41,992 nt of DNA from an uncultured Eubacteriales bacterium (GCA_934378145.1 CAKXXW010000014.1:1-41992), one strand, 5' to 3'; positions 16,997 to 25,648 are shown, counted from the first letter of the stretch. The notes: a model not told the origin generated them from the letters alone. Made by a program: numbers and translations.

Positions 16997-17223
16997 GAGG
17001 ATGATATCCTCCCCTACGGGTTTGAGAAAAGGTTTGACCTTTTTATAGGGCGATTGTCTGCGCAAAGGCATTGGCGCTTTTTCTTTTGCCTGTAGCAGGC
17101 ACAAAAGAAAAAGCTAAGCAAAAAGAAAATACCGTTGAGGAGAATTTCGACCTCTTCGGGCGGCGACGAGAGACGCGGGGCGCTGCTCCCCCGCAAGCTT
17201 TTGAAAAGGCTTGACCTAAACTT
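16995..17223 (-). repeat. Repeat modules E and D, reverse orientation (E at 16995-17017, D at 17042-17223)
   Basis: In reverse complement this reads as module D followed by TTTTCTCAAACCCG and module E, the same D-E order as at 3574-3796. The GCTTTTTCTTTTG/CAAAAGAAAAAGC hairpin is intact. The variable position between the conserved blocks holds a GC-rich ACGCGGGGCGCTGCTCCCC here. The outer edge of D (AAAAGGCTTGACCTAAACTT) is duplicated again at 17296-17316. No coding sequence is seen from 17224 to 17450. Confidence 0.8.
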
Positions 17224-17333
17224 GATAAAGGCTGCGGGTGAAGACATCCCCTTCCGGTGAATAATCCGCGATCTGGCGCCGCGGGTCGCACCCGCAAAAG
17301 GCTTGACCTAAACTTTGACAAAATTAAAAGTGA

Positions 17334-17406
17334 AGACCTCACCCGTGGCAATGCCCTCAAAAAGGCATCGTTAAGAGTGAGATCTTCATCTTTCGGTGAG
17401 CATCGG
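17334..17406 (+). repeat. Repeat module C, copy 2
   Basis: GAAGACCTCACCCGTGGCAA, then ATGCCCTCAAAAAGGCAT and TTAAGAGTGAGATCTTC, ending CGGTGAGCATCGGTTTAA. The last string recurs at about 40050. The GAAGAcCTCAC/GTGAGaTCTTC ends form a long outer stem. Confidence 0.7.
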
Positions 17407-17444
17407 TTTAATGGGGCGCGCGGTCTGTCGGCAAGCGTTGATTT

Positions 17445-17735
17445 AACGGTGCGTTCGCCCCGTTAGTGAATTTTGCCTTTAGGTTAAACGGTCAAACTCC
17501 TTGTCTCGGGACAGAATTTCACCCCGCGGGGTGAAATTCCGGTGGGTTTTTGAGAAATGTCCGATAAAAGTCTGCTTGCAGACTTTTGAGGAGCTTTCTC
17601 AAAAAGACACCAAAGTTTTGCCGCAGGCAAAATGCCGCGAGACAAAGCATTGCTCCCATAACCTTCCAGCAAGTTCTTTGGGGGCGTATTTCCTCACCTG
17701 CGGTGAGGATAGACTTTCTCGAAAGAAATTCCCCC
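17445..17735 (-). repeat. Composite palindromic repeat, copy 4, reverse (type A core at 17500-17646)
   Basis: Reverse orientation relative to copy 3 in the same intergenic space. Reading the minus strand: hairpin-like CTTTC region (imperfect here), CCTCACC/GGTGAGG mini-hairpin, AAAGAACTTGCTGGAAGG, type A core bounded by CTTTGTCTCG and CGAGACAAGG, then the tail GACCGTTTAACCTAAAGGC. The third hairpin has apex ACCCCGCGGGGT. It is nearly identical to copy 2 through the core. Confidence 0.9.
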
Positions 17736-17781
17736 ACATCCTTCGTATCCCCCGTCGTATCCCCGCGTCTCCGTCCGGTGC

Positions 17782-17810
17782 TTGACGGGGGCGGGAAAAA
17801 ATGATATAAT
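17782..17810 (+). promoter_or_regulatory. Promoter of the holA-mnmE operon
   Basis: TTGACG (17782-17787), 17-bp spacer, TATAAT (17805-17810). It lies immediately after the reverse composite repeat. The 80-bp leader contains imperfect direct repeats of CCGAAACTGAG (17825-17866) before the GGGAGGA ribosome-binding site. Confidence 0.85.
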
Positions 17811-17892
17811 TATTGAAATAAAACCCGAAACTGAGCCGGAACTGAATCTGAGTCGAACCTGAAACGCGATCGGGAAGGGAGGACATTCTGCC

Positions 17893-18921
17893 TTGAATAA
17901 CATCATCACGGAAGCGGATTTCCGGAAGCAGATAAAAAAATGCGCGCCCGGGGGCTACCTTTTTTTCGGAGACGAGGACTATCTGAAGTCCTTTTCGCTG
18001 AACTCTCTGCGCGCCTCGGTCTGCCCCGACCCGTCGCTCGCGCCCTTCAACGACATACGCCTCGACCCTCAGGGCCTCACGCCCGAGGCTCTGCTCGGCG
18101 CGCTCTCGACCCTGCCCATGATGAGCGAAACGAAGCTCGTCGAGGTCTCGGGAATGAATTTCCGCGAGGTGAAGGGAAAGCTCCTTGACTCATTCTGCGA
18201 GGTCTTTTCGTCCCTTCCCGAGCTTGACTACAACATACTTGTCATAAGCGTTCCCGCCGACGCGATAGACGAGGGCTACCTGCCGAAGAGACCCTCGGCG
18301 ACACTTAAGAAGCTCTCCGAGCTTCTCACTCCCGTGAGGTTTGAAAAATCAAGCCCCGCGATGCTCGCCCGCTGGGTCGGGAGGCACTTCGAGGCGAACG
18401 GAGTCGCCGCCGATCCGATGCTATGCCGCCGCCTTGTCGATTACTGCGGCACCGATATGTACAGGCTCTCGTCCGAGACCGACAAGCTCTCGTGGTATAC
18501 CCTCGCGGCGGGGAAGACCTCGGCGAGTCCCGCCGACATCGAGCGTGTAAACATCGCCGACACCGATTACGACTCGTTCGCCTTCGCGAATGCCGTGATG
18601 GAGAACCGTTCGGCGGACGCTCTGCGGATCCTTGCCGAGATGAAGCGGCGGCGGATAGAGCCTACCGCGATCATGGGCGAGATAATCTCGACCTTCTGCA
18701 TGATGCACTCGGTGCGCCTTCTGACCGACGGCGGGCTTTCAAAGGGCGAGATCTCGAAGAGGCTGAAAATACACGAATTCCGCGTCGGGCTCTGCCAGAG
18801 GAACGGGGCAGGTATCGAGAGGCTCCGGCGGGCGCTCGATCTCTGCGCCGACGCCGACGCCGCGATAAAGCTCTCGCCGCAGGGATATACCGCGATAGAG
18901 CGGCTCATCTGCGCCCTTTGA
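17893..18921 (+). CDS. holA: DNA polymerase III subunit delta
   Basis: A 342-residue clamp-loader subunit. TTG at 17893 is chosen because GGGAGGA sits 10 bp upstream. Features of the family are YLFFGDEDYLKSF near the N-terminus (degenerate P-loop region), LPMMSETKLVEVSGM, the middle PSATLKKLSELL and the three-helix C-terminal domain with KRRRIEPTAIMGEI. Delta opens the beta clamp and has no ATPase activity of its own. mnmE follows 22 bp later with its own good ribosome-binding site. Confidence 0.92.
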   Translation: MNNIITEADFRKQIKKCAPGGYLFFGDEDYLKSFSLNSLRASVCPDPSLAPFNDIRLDPQGLTPEALLGALSTLPMMSETKLVEVSGMNFREVKGKLLDSFCEVFSSLPELDYNILVISVPADAIDEGYLPKRPSATLKKLSELLTPVRFEKSSPAMLARWVGRHFEANGVAADPMLCRRLVDYCGTDMYRLSSETDKLSWYTLAAGKTSASPADIERVNIADTDYDSFAFANAVMENRSADALRILAEMKRRRIEPTAIMGEIISTFCMMHSVRLLTDGGLSKGEISKRLKIHEFRVGLCQRNGAGIERLRRALDLCADADAAIKLSPQGYTAIERLICAL

Positions 18922-18943
18922 TGCGGACGAAAGGAAGATAAAA

Positions 18944-20326
18944 ATGGATCTTTTCGATACTATAGCCGCCGTCTCGACCCCGAGGGGGAAGGGCGGCGTT
19001 GCCGTAATAAGAGTCTCCGGCCCCGATGCCGCTGCGGTCGGCGACGCGGTGTTTTCAAAGAAACTGAGCCTTGCCGAACCGAACCGGATGCTTCACGGTG
19101 CGATCTTTCTGCCCGTGCCGGGGGAGGAGAGGCGGCAGATCGACGACGGGATGGCTGTATTTTTCCGCGCGCCGAGGTCGTTCACCGGCGAGGATACGGT
19201 CGAGATAAGCTGCCACGGAGGCACTCTCGTGACGCAGACGGTGCTTGCCGCCTGCATTGCCGCGGGAGCGAGACAGGCGGAGGCGGGAGAGTTCACGCGC
19301 CGCGCCTTCCTCAACGGTAAGCTGAGCCTTGACCGCGCCGAAGCCCTCGGAGCGCTGCTCGAGGCGGGAACGCTGCCTCAGCTCGCGCTGGCGCGTTCGG
19401 GCATGGACGGAAGGCTCTCGGCGGGGGTCGACGAAATATACGGATCGCTCCTTGCTGTCAGCTCGGAGCTTCGCGCCGATATAGACTTTCCCGACGAGGA
19501 TGTCTCGGATATGAGCGCGGACGAGCTTTATCTGCGCCTTTCGGAGGCGAAGGAGAGAGCCGGAAGGCTCGCGTCGACCTACTCTGTCGGGCGGGCTGTC
19601 GCCGAAGGAGTCGCGACCGTGATCTGCGGGCGGACGAATTCGGGCAAGAGCAGCCTTTTCAACCGCCTTTCGGGGCATGAGAGCGCCATAGTTACCGATA
19701 TTGAGGGAACAACGCGCGATATCCTCACCGAGAAGGTCTCCTTCGGCGGCGTGACGCTGAACCTTTTCGACACTGCGGGACTCAGAGATACAGAGGATCC
19801 GGTCGAGCGGATCGGCATCGGACGCGCCGAGCGGGCGATAGAGGACGCCGAGCTTATCTTCGCGGTTTTCGACGGCTCGAGTATGCCTTCTGAGGAGGAC
19901 ATAGCTCTCGCCGACAGGCTGTCAAAGGCTCACGCAAAAGTAATAGCGGTAATAAACAAGTCCGACCTGCCGCGCGCCGAAGGGCTTGACGCGATATGCT
20001 CGCGCCTGCCCCTTTCGGTAAGCGTATCGGCAAAGACCGGACTCGGTATCGGGGAACTCGGCAGGACTGTGTCGGAGCTGTTCAATTCCGACGGTATAGA
20101 TATAATGAAGGATTCGGTCGTCGCCACGGCGAGGCAGTACGGTGCGCTCGCCTTCGCATGCGAATGTCTTGCCGAGGCGCTCGCGGGGATCGACGCCGGA
20201 CTTCCCGTCGACCTTGTATGCTCGTCGGTCGAGCGCGCGATGGAGTCGCTCGCCGCGGTGAGCGGAAGGCTCGTCGGAGAAGACATAATAAGCTCGGTCT
20301 TCTCGAAATTCTGCGTGGGGAAGTAG
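18944..20326 (+). CDS. mnmE: tRNA uridine-5-carboxymethylaminomethyl modification GTPase MnmE
   Basis: A 460-residue GTPase that works with MnmG to modify U34 of certain tRNAs. The N-terminal folate-binding domain has DTIAAVSTPRGKGGVAVIRV and EFTRRAFLNGKLSLDRAEA. The G domain starts with GRTNSGKSS (229-237; the usual form is GRPNVGKSS), then EGTTRD, DTAGLRDTED and NKSD. The C-terminus ends FCVGK with the catalytic Cys457. Length is normal. GAAAGGAAG precedes the ATG. A minus-strand gene ends 8 bp after its stop. Confidence 0.96.
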   Translation: MDLFDTIAAVSTPRGKGGVAVIRVSGPDAAAVGDAVFSKKLSLAEPNRMLHGAIFLPVPGEERRQIDDGMAVFFRAPRSFTGEDTVEISCHGGTLVTQTVLAACIAAGARQAEAGEFTRRAFLNGKLSLDRAEALGALLEAGTLPQLALARSGMDGRLSAGVDEIYGSLLAVSSELRADIDFPDEDVSDMSADELYLRLSEAKERAGRLASTYSVGRAVAEGVATVICGRTNSGKSSLFNRLSGHESAIVTDIEGTTRDILTEKVSFGGVTLNLFDTAGLRDTEDPVERIGIGRAERAIEDAELIFAVFDGSSMPSEEDIALADRLSKAHAKVIAVINKSDLPRAEGLDAICSRLPLSVSVSAKTGLGIGELGRTVSELFNSDGIDIMKDSVVATARQYGALAFACECLAEALAGIDAGLPVDLVCSSVERAMESLAAVSGRLVGEDIISSVFSKFCVGK

Positions 20327-20334
20327 ACCCGCCG

Positions 20335-20652
20335 TCAGCCTTTGCCCTTTGCCTTTGCCTTCGGGACGAAGATTAATATTAGGGCGATGACGGCGATCAC
20401 GACAAGGACGGCGATGACGACCGCGACGACGCTTCCCGTCGTGCTGTTGTCGGACCCCTGCGACCTTCCGGTCGGCATATTCGTGACCTCTGTCGTGCCG
20501 GACGCTTCGGCGGAGCTTCTTTCTGCCTGCTCAAGGGCAACGGGCGACGGATCCTGCCGCACGGCTCCGACAGAGAGGCAGAGGAGAGAGAGAAGAATGA
20601 CCGGTGCGACGATCGCCGAAAGATACTTTGAGATATTTCTTTTCATAGACAT
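20335..20652 (-). CDS. Small secreted or membrane-anchored protein with C-terminal membrane segment
   Basis: 105 residues (103 if the second ATG at 20646 is used; AGGAAAGG is 4 or 10 bp upstream). It has an N-terminal signal-like helix (YLSAIVAPVILLSLLCLSV), a polar Ser/Thr-rich middle of about 40 residues, then a strong membrane segment (VVAVVIAVLVVIAVIALILI) ending in the Lys-rich PKAKAKGKG. The architecture suits an extracytoplasmic loop anchored at its C-terminus with a positive inside tail. I recognise no family. It is divergent from the LytTR gene, 39 bp away, and ends 8 bp from mnmE tail-to-tail. Confidence 0.7.
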   Translation of the reverse strand: MSMKRNISKYLSAIVAPVILLSLLCLSVGAVRQDPSPVALEQAERSSAEASGTTEVTNMPTGRSQGSDNSTTGSVVAVVIAVLVVIAVIALILIFVPKAKAKGKG

Positions 20653-20691
20653 ACCCTTTCCTGAAAATTTTTTCCGAGGAGGAACAAAGTT

Positions 20692-21420
20692 TTGCGTATA
20701 GCTGTCTGCGACGGTACGGGAGCCGGGCCGTCACCGCTCGAGGGCGAGATCCGCGCGCTCGCCGCCGAGGTGGGAGCCGAGGTCTTCGTCTCGACCTTCA
20801 TATCGTTCCGCTTTCTTTCCGCGGCGGTATGGCAGGAGAACTTCGACCTGCTGATCCTCGGTGCGGAGGTCGCGGGCGAGAGCGGGATCGACTTCGCACG
20901 GAAGCTGAGGCTCGCCGACGACTGCTGCGATATTATTTTTGTCGCCGAAAGCGCCGATTATGCGCTCGCGGCGTACAGTGTCTTTCCGACGGGCTATATT
21001 CTTTTGCCGGCGACAAGGAAAAAGCTCCGCCCGGTGTTCAGACGCGCGGCAAAGCGCTTTTCTTCGCGCCGTCGTCTGCTGCTCCGCACCGAGGAAGGCG
21101 AAAGGATCTCGATACCCGTCGATTCGATAGTTTATATCGAGGTCTCGGGGAGCGACCTGCTGATCCACTGCGGTACGCGGACATATTCGGCGACCGGAGC
21201 GCTTTCCGATGTATGCACGCACCTGCCGTCGGACGAGTTCTATCGCTCGCACCGGAGCTTCGTCGTGAATATGAACCATGCCGTCAGACTGTCCGAATAC
21301 TTTTTCGAGATGGACACGGGCGAGAAGGTCAGCGTTGCGAAGAACCGGTATGCCGAGGCAAAGCAGGTAATGCGCGCCTTCGCCGGCACCGGTCCGGCGG
21401 GTCGGACAAAAACGAACTAA
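20692..21420 (+). CDS. LytTR-family regulator with a degenerate receiver domain
   Basis: 242 residues from TTG at 20692 (GAGGAGG 9 bp upstream). The N-terminal half is receiver-like, but the phosphorylation site is lost: DLLILGAEVAGESG has Gly57 where Asp is expected, the conserved Lys is Leu105 (YILLPA) and the acidic pair is reduced to VCDG. The C-terminal LytTR DNA-binding domain (about 130-235) is well kept: DSIVYIEVSGSDLLIHCG, FYRSHRSFVVNMNHA, VSVAKNRYAEA. It should bind DNA without phosphorylation control. No histidine kinase is adjacent. The next gene downstream, with LytTR-like direct repeats in its promoter, is the obvious candidate target. Confidence 0.88.
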   Translation: MRIAVCDGTGAGPSPLEGEIRALAAEVGAEVFVSTFISFRFLSAAVWQENFDLLILGAEVAGESGIDFARKLRLADDCCDIIFVAESADYALAAYSVFPTGYILLPATRKKLRPVFRRAAKRFSSRRRLLLRTEEGERISIPVDSIVYIEVSGSDLLIHCGTRTYSATGALSDVCTHLPSDEFYRSHRSFVVNMNHAVRLSEYFFEMDTGEKVSVAKNRYAEAKQVMRAFAGTGPAGRTKTN

Positions 21421-21452
21421 GGTAAATTTTGTAAATTCAAAGCACGAAAATT

Positions 21453-21519
21453 CCCGTTCATACGATATATCACCCGTTGGCACAAAGCTCTTGAAAAAAT
21501 AAGAGCTTTGAGGTAAAAT
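21453..21519 (+). promoter_or_regulatory. Regulated promoter of the giant lipoprotein gene
   Basis: TTGAAA (21491-21496), 17-bp spacer and TAAAAT (21514-21519) form a reasonable promoter. Just upstream, two CCCGTT motifs (21453 and 21473) repeat directly 20 bp apart, the two-turn spacing used by LytTR proteins. A perfect 10-bp inverted repeat, CAAAGCTCTT (21483-21492) with AAGAGCTTTG (21501-21510), straddles the -35 and spacer. No T-tract follows, so it is more likely an operator than a terminator. The ribosome-binding site TGGAGGG precedes the ATG at 21554. Confidence 0.6.
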
Positions 21520-21553
21520 ATAGGCATCAAAATTTTTATTTGGAGGGAACAGG

Positions 21554-24500
21554 ATGAAAAAAACCAGCAAAACCGGTCTTGTCAGGGGCCTGTCTGTACT
21601 TATCGTACTGATACTTGCGCTCTCTCTGACACTGACCTCCTGTGCCGACAAGACCGCACAGTCGAAAGCCGACGAGGCGAAGACTGCGGCGGACGAGGCA
21701 CAGAAATCTGCGGACGATGCAAAGACCGCGGCTTCCGAAGCGAAGGACAAGGCTGACAAAGCCGAAGCCGACGCCAAGAACAATGCCGACGCGATAGCCA
21801 AACTCCCCGACGAGGCGGCAGTCGCAGAGGCGATCAAGAACATACTCACCGAGTATGTCAAAGGAACGACACTTGATAAAGACTCGATAGTCACGACCGA
21901 GGAACTCAAGAAATTCCTCACTTCCGACCAGACGGCTAACGCGATATCCACCGCGCTTACCGACTACGCGAAGACCGAGACCGTGCTTGAGACACTGAAG
22001 GGCTATGTCACCTCGGCAAAGCTCGATGAGCTTAAGACCGAGATGAACAATGCAACGGCTGCGAAGCTCAATGATTACATAACCAAGGAAGCCGCCAAGT
22101 CGTTCATCACCGAGAAGGCAGCAAAGGACGCCATCGCCGCCGCTCTTACCGATATGGCAAAGAAGAGCGACCTTGAAGCCGCGAAGACCGACCTGAAGAA
22201 CGCGCTCGCCTCGAAGACCGAGCTTGAGCAGGGACTCCGCGACGCGAAGACACAGCTCGAGAACATGCTCAACACCGCTCTCAAGGACCAGAAGGACCTG
22301 ATCGACGCTCAGCAGACGAAGATCACCGCGCTTGAGACCGCTCTCGGTGCAGCGAACACAAAGATAACCGCAGCCGAAGGCAGGCTTGCGGCTGTCGAGG
22401 CGTATGAGGCAAGGATAAAGACGCTCGAGGATATGGTCACCGGAACCTCCGGCGGACTTGACGCCATGATAAAGGACCTTGCGCAGGCGCTTATCGACGA
22501 AAACAACAAGGCATACAACGACGCGACCGCGGTCGTTATCGAAAAGCTGAAGGAGCTTGACACGACCTACGACGCCATCGACAGAAGCCATTATTCCGCC
22601 GAGGGCGTAAAGAAGCTCGACGAGCAGTACAACGCTGCATGGATAACGATCCTCAGATCGCTTAACGCCGCCGCCGCGAATAAGGCGCTTGACGACGCGA
22701 AGACCGCCGCAAAGGAGGTCCCGAACCTCGCAGACGAGGCTTTCGCAAAGTACGGTGCCATAGGCAGCCCGATACTCATCGCCGCTCTTACCGAGTGCGA
22801 GAACAAGGAAGCCGACTCCAAGGCAGCGATAGCCGCCGCCAGAAGCGCACTTGACACCGCCAGAGCCGCCATGGGCGACGATGCGGTCGAAAAGTATATG
22901 AGCGCGGACGGCGAGGTCAACCTTGAGACCCGCGTTGCCGCCGCAGAGGCAGCCTACGCCACTCTCGAAGCCGCGAAGCTGACCGCTCCGACGACTCAGG
23001 CGAACATCAACGGGCTTATCCCCGACAAGAGCGTTTACGAAGCCTACGACAACAACGCCGACATTCTTGCCCTCAAGGCAAACCTTGAAGCGGCAAAGAC
23101 GGAGTTCAGGTCATGGGTGACGGCAAGCTTTGCCGCCGATGAAGAGAATGTCAATATCCCGAGGCTTGTGGATATGAGCGGCTACGATGCAGCCTACAAG
23201 TTCCTCTCCGAGACGCTCAACGGCACTCTTCTGAACAACCTCAGAGAGCAGATCAGAACGGCTCTCTTCACCGCGAAGTACATAGATACCGCCGCGACTC
23301 CTTACAATGTGAACGGAACCTGCCTGCACAGCACTCTTGCCGCACTTGAGGCAGTGAAGACATCGGTCGATTCCGATGCCGCCGCCGCCGATATCGTCGA
23401 GGTTGCCACCGCAGTCGGTGCCGAATATACCGATCTCAGGAACGCTATCGAATACGCGCGTAAAATGACTGCCAAGAAGGCAGAGGCAGAAGCCGCCGGC
23501 GGACTTATCGAAAAGATAGTCGCTCTCGGTGAGGCAAAGAAGCTCGCATACAGCGCCTGCGGCGATGTCGCCACAGTGCAGGCTGCATTCACCGCATGGG
23601 CTGACGGTGTTGACGAAGCCAACATCGCCGACATCCTCGGTGTGAACAAGACCTCTCTCGACGATCATATCGCAAGAGCCGCGCTCCTTGCCGATGCAAA
23701 GGTAGCCGCCGATGAGATCAATGCGAAGATACTTGCCTGCGGAGACAAGATCACCGATATGGAAACCATTCAGGCACTTAAGGGCGAGGTCGCGGCATGG
23801 CTCACCACCTACGCCATCGTTGCCGACAGCGCAGATCCTTACTATGTCGCAGAGAACTACGACCTTGTGAACCACGCCGCACTCGAGGCACTCTACAACA
23901 CCTCGAAGGGCAAAGCCGACACGGCGGTCGATGATGCAGATGCCACGGTGCTTCCGAAGCTCAACGCAGTCGATACCACCGGAAAGATCCTCCATCAGAA
24001 GAGCAACATCGAGGCAGCCGAGAAGGCTCTCGGCGATTGGCTCGTTGCCAACGGACTGACGGGACTTGACGACATCGACGCGACCGTCCTTGATACGGTC
24101 AATGCCGATAAGCTCAACAACCTCAAGACGGCAAAAGCAAAGCTCGACGCCGCAAGGACACTCTATGACGAGACTCTTGCAGCCGCGAAGGCAAAATATG
24201 AGGCAGACAAGACCGCATACTACGATGCCTTCAACGCACTTACCGCATATCAGCTCAAGAACGGCGAGACCGTGAAGGCAGCTGCAGCCGCCGCGACTGC
24301 ATGGTTCGGTACCTATGTCGACGGTGCGCTCGGAATTGCCGACCTTGAAGCTCAGGGCGTCGTCACCGGATTTGCCGCCGCCGAATACGACAAGATAGTC
24401 AATGCGAAGACCGCATATGACGCAACGCTTGCCGCCGCTACCGCCGATGCCGATGCCGCACAGGCGCTTTACGACGCTGTCGGTACGGTCAATGTTTACA

Positions 24501-25615
24501 GCTACGCGAAGATCAAGGCAGCGAGAGACGCCTACACCGCATGGTGCGTCACCTACGGCGTTGCCGAGGCGGATTATGACAACGGTACCTTCGAATCGAC
24601 CCTTGCCGCCCGTATGAAGACTCTCAGCGCGAACCTTACCGCCGCCGAAACCGAGTACGCCGAAAAGGTAGCCGCCGCGAAGGCAGCAGCCGATCCCGTA
24701 AAGGGAGCCGTCAACAGCTGGTCGACAGCCAATGTCACGATCTACTCGTACAATGATATGAAGGCTCTCAGAGAGCTTTACGACGCATGGTCGAACACTC
24801 ACCTCATCGGCAACAGCTTTGCGGATATCAATGATACCGAGCTTGCCGCTATGGAGACCGTTTACAACAAGCTCGTAGCCCTTGAGACCGAGTTCAGCAC
24901 CCTCAAGACCGCAAAGAAGGCAGAGACCGACACTGTAAAGGGTCTGCTCAACAACCTGAACAAGGTCGTCGTCCTCGGTGACAAGGCAGAGATCGAGGCA
25001 GCCCGCACCGCTTACAACGCATGGCTGAACGGAACGAACGACAAGACAAAGATCGACGCATCGAAGACCTTCACCGACGAGGCGGGCTACAAGTGCTACG
25101 AGATCACCGATGCGGAGCTTGCCTTCCTTACCGCCGCCGAGAACAACCTCACGGCACTCAACGACGCAAAGGCGAAGGCTCAGAACTCCATCAGACAGCT
25201 TGACCTTCTTGCCGCTCCGGGCTCGGGTATGTCCGCCGAGGTCATCGCCGCATACAAGAACCTTCTCAACGAGGCAAAGGCAAACGCCACGGCATTCAAC
25301 GATATGGGTGCCGATAAGCTCTCCGACGACGAGATGAGAGTCATCACCAAGGCGGAGTTCTACTACGGAAGATACGAGACCGCCCAGCTGATCCAGATCG
25401 CATACGAGAAAGCCTGCCTTGACAACAAGCTCAAGAGCAACTACGAGTCGGTCCTCAAGAAGGAATTCGACAAGGCACTTGACAAGTACCTCGGTCAGGT
25501 CTATGACGATACTCTTCTCGCTCAATACTACACCGACAACACGGTGCTCAATACCATATACAACAATATGGTTGCCGAACTTGCCGCCATCGTTGCGAGC
25601 AACCCCGAGACCTGA
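21554..25615 (+). CDS. Giant alanine-rich helical lipoprotein with about 80-residue tryptophan-marked repeats
   Basis: 1353 residues. A lipoprotein signal peptide (LSVLIVLILALSLTLTSC, lipobox LTSC) is followed by a heptad-like coiled coil (about 32-80, ADEAKTAADEAQKSADDAKT) and a second helical region (to about 300). From about 500 to 1200 there are degenerate tandem repeats in which an A-x-x-x-Y/F-x-x-W motif recurs: Trp521, 682, 749, 829, 917, 997, 1079 and 1157, mostly 78-88 residues apart (for example AARDAYTAWC, LRELYDAWS, AARTAYNAWL). Composition is dominated by Ala, Lys, Asp, Glu and Thr, with very few Cys. No enzyme domain is recognised. It is likely a long surface stalk anchored in the membrane. 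Its own promoter and terminator make it monocistronic. A FIVAR-like helical bundle origin is possible but unproven. Confidence 0.88.
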   Translation: MKKTSKTGLVRGLSVLIVLILALSLTLTSCADKTAQSKADEAKTAADEAQKSADDAKTAASEAKDKADKAEADAKNNADAIAKLPDEAAVAEAIKNILTEYVKGTTLDKDSIVTTEELKKFLTSDQTANAISTALTDYAKTETVLETLKGYVTSAKLDELKTEMNNATAAKLNDYITKEAAKSFITEKAAKDAIAAALTDMAKKSDLEAAKTDLKNALASKTELEQGLRDAKTQLENMLNTALKDQKDLIDAQQTKITALETALGAANTKITAAEGRLAAVEAYEARIKTLEDMVTGTSGGLDAMIKDLAQALIDENNKAYNDATAVVIEKLKELDTTYDAIDRSHYSAEGVKKLDEQYNAAWITILRSLNAAAANKALDDAKTAAKEVPNLADEAFAKYGAIGSPILIAALTECENKEADSKAAIAAARSALDTARAAMGDDAVEKYMSADGEVNLETRVAAAEAAYATLEAAKLTAPTTQANINGLIPDKSVYEAYDNNADILALKANLEAAKTEFRSWVTASFAADEENVNIPRLVDMSGYDAAYKFLSETLNGTLLNNLREQIRTALFTAKYIDTAATPYNVNGTCLHSTLAALEAVKTSVDSDAAAADIVEVATAVGAEYTDLRNAIEYARKMTAKKAEAEAAGGLIEKIVALGEAKKLAYSACGDVATVQAAFTAWADGVDEANIADILGVNKTSLDDHIARAALLADAKVAADEINAKILACGDKITDMETIQALKGEVAAWLTTYAIVADSADPYYVAENYDLVNHAALEALYNTSKGKADTAVDDADATVLPKLNAVDTTGKILHQKSNIEAAEKALGDWLVANGLTGLDDIDATVLDTVNADKLNNLKTAKAKLDAARTLYDETLAAAKAKYEADKTAYYDAFNALTAYQLKNGETVKAAAAAATAWFGTYVDGALGIADLEAQGVVTGFAAAEYDKIVNAKTAYDATLAAATADADAAQALYDAVGTVNVYSYAKIKAARDAYTAWCVTYGVAEADYDNGTFESTLAARMKTLSANLTAAETEYAEKVAAAKAAADPVKGAVNSWSTANVTIYSYNDMKALRELYDAWSNTHLIGNSFADINDTELAAMETVYNKLVALETEFSTLKTAKKAETDTVKGLLNNLNKVVVLGDKAEIEAARTAYNAWLNGTNDKTKIDASKTFTDEAGYKCYEITDAELAFLTAAENNLTALNDAKAKAQNSIRQLDLLAAPGSGMSAEVIAAYKNLLNEAKANATAFNDMGADKLSDDEMRVITKAEFYYGRYETAQLIQIAYEKACLDNKLKSNYESVLKKEFDKALDKYLGQVYDDTLLAQYYTDNTVLNTIYNNMVAELAAIVASNPET

Positions 25616-25648
25616 TAGCCGGACATAAGCTCCGAAAAAGGGTCAAAG

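Noticed and set aside
21483..21510. Perfect inverted repeat considered as a terminator for the LytTR gene
   Set aside because: No T-tract on either strand, and it overlaps a -35 box correctly spaced from a -10. An operator role fits better.
23111..25525. 804-residue ORF on the minus strand within the giant lipoprotein gene
   Set aside because: It is an antisense shadow: strong C/G third-position bias on the plus strand removes stops on the minus strand. No start signal or recognisable domain is seen.
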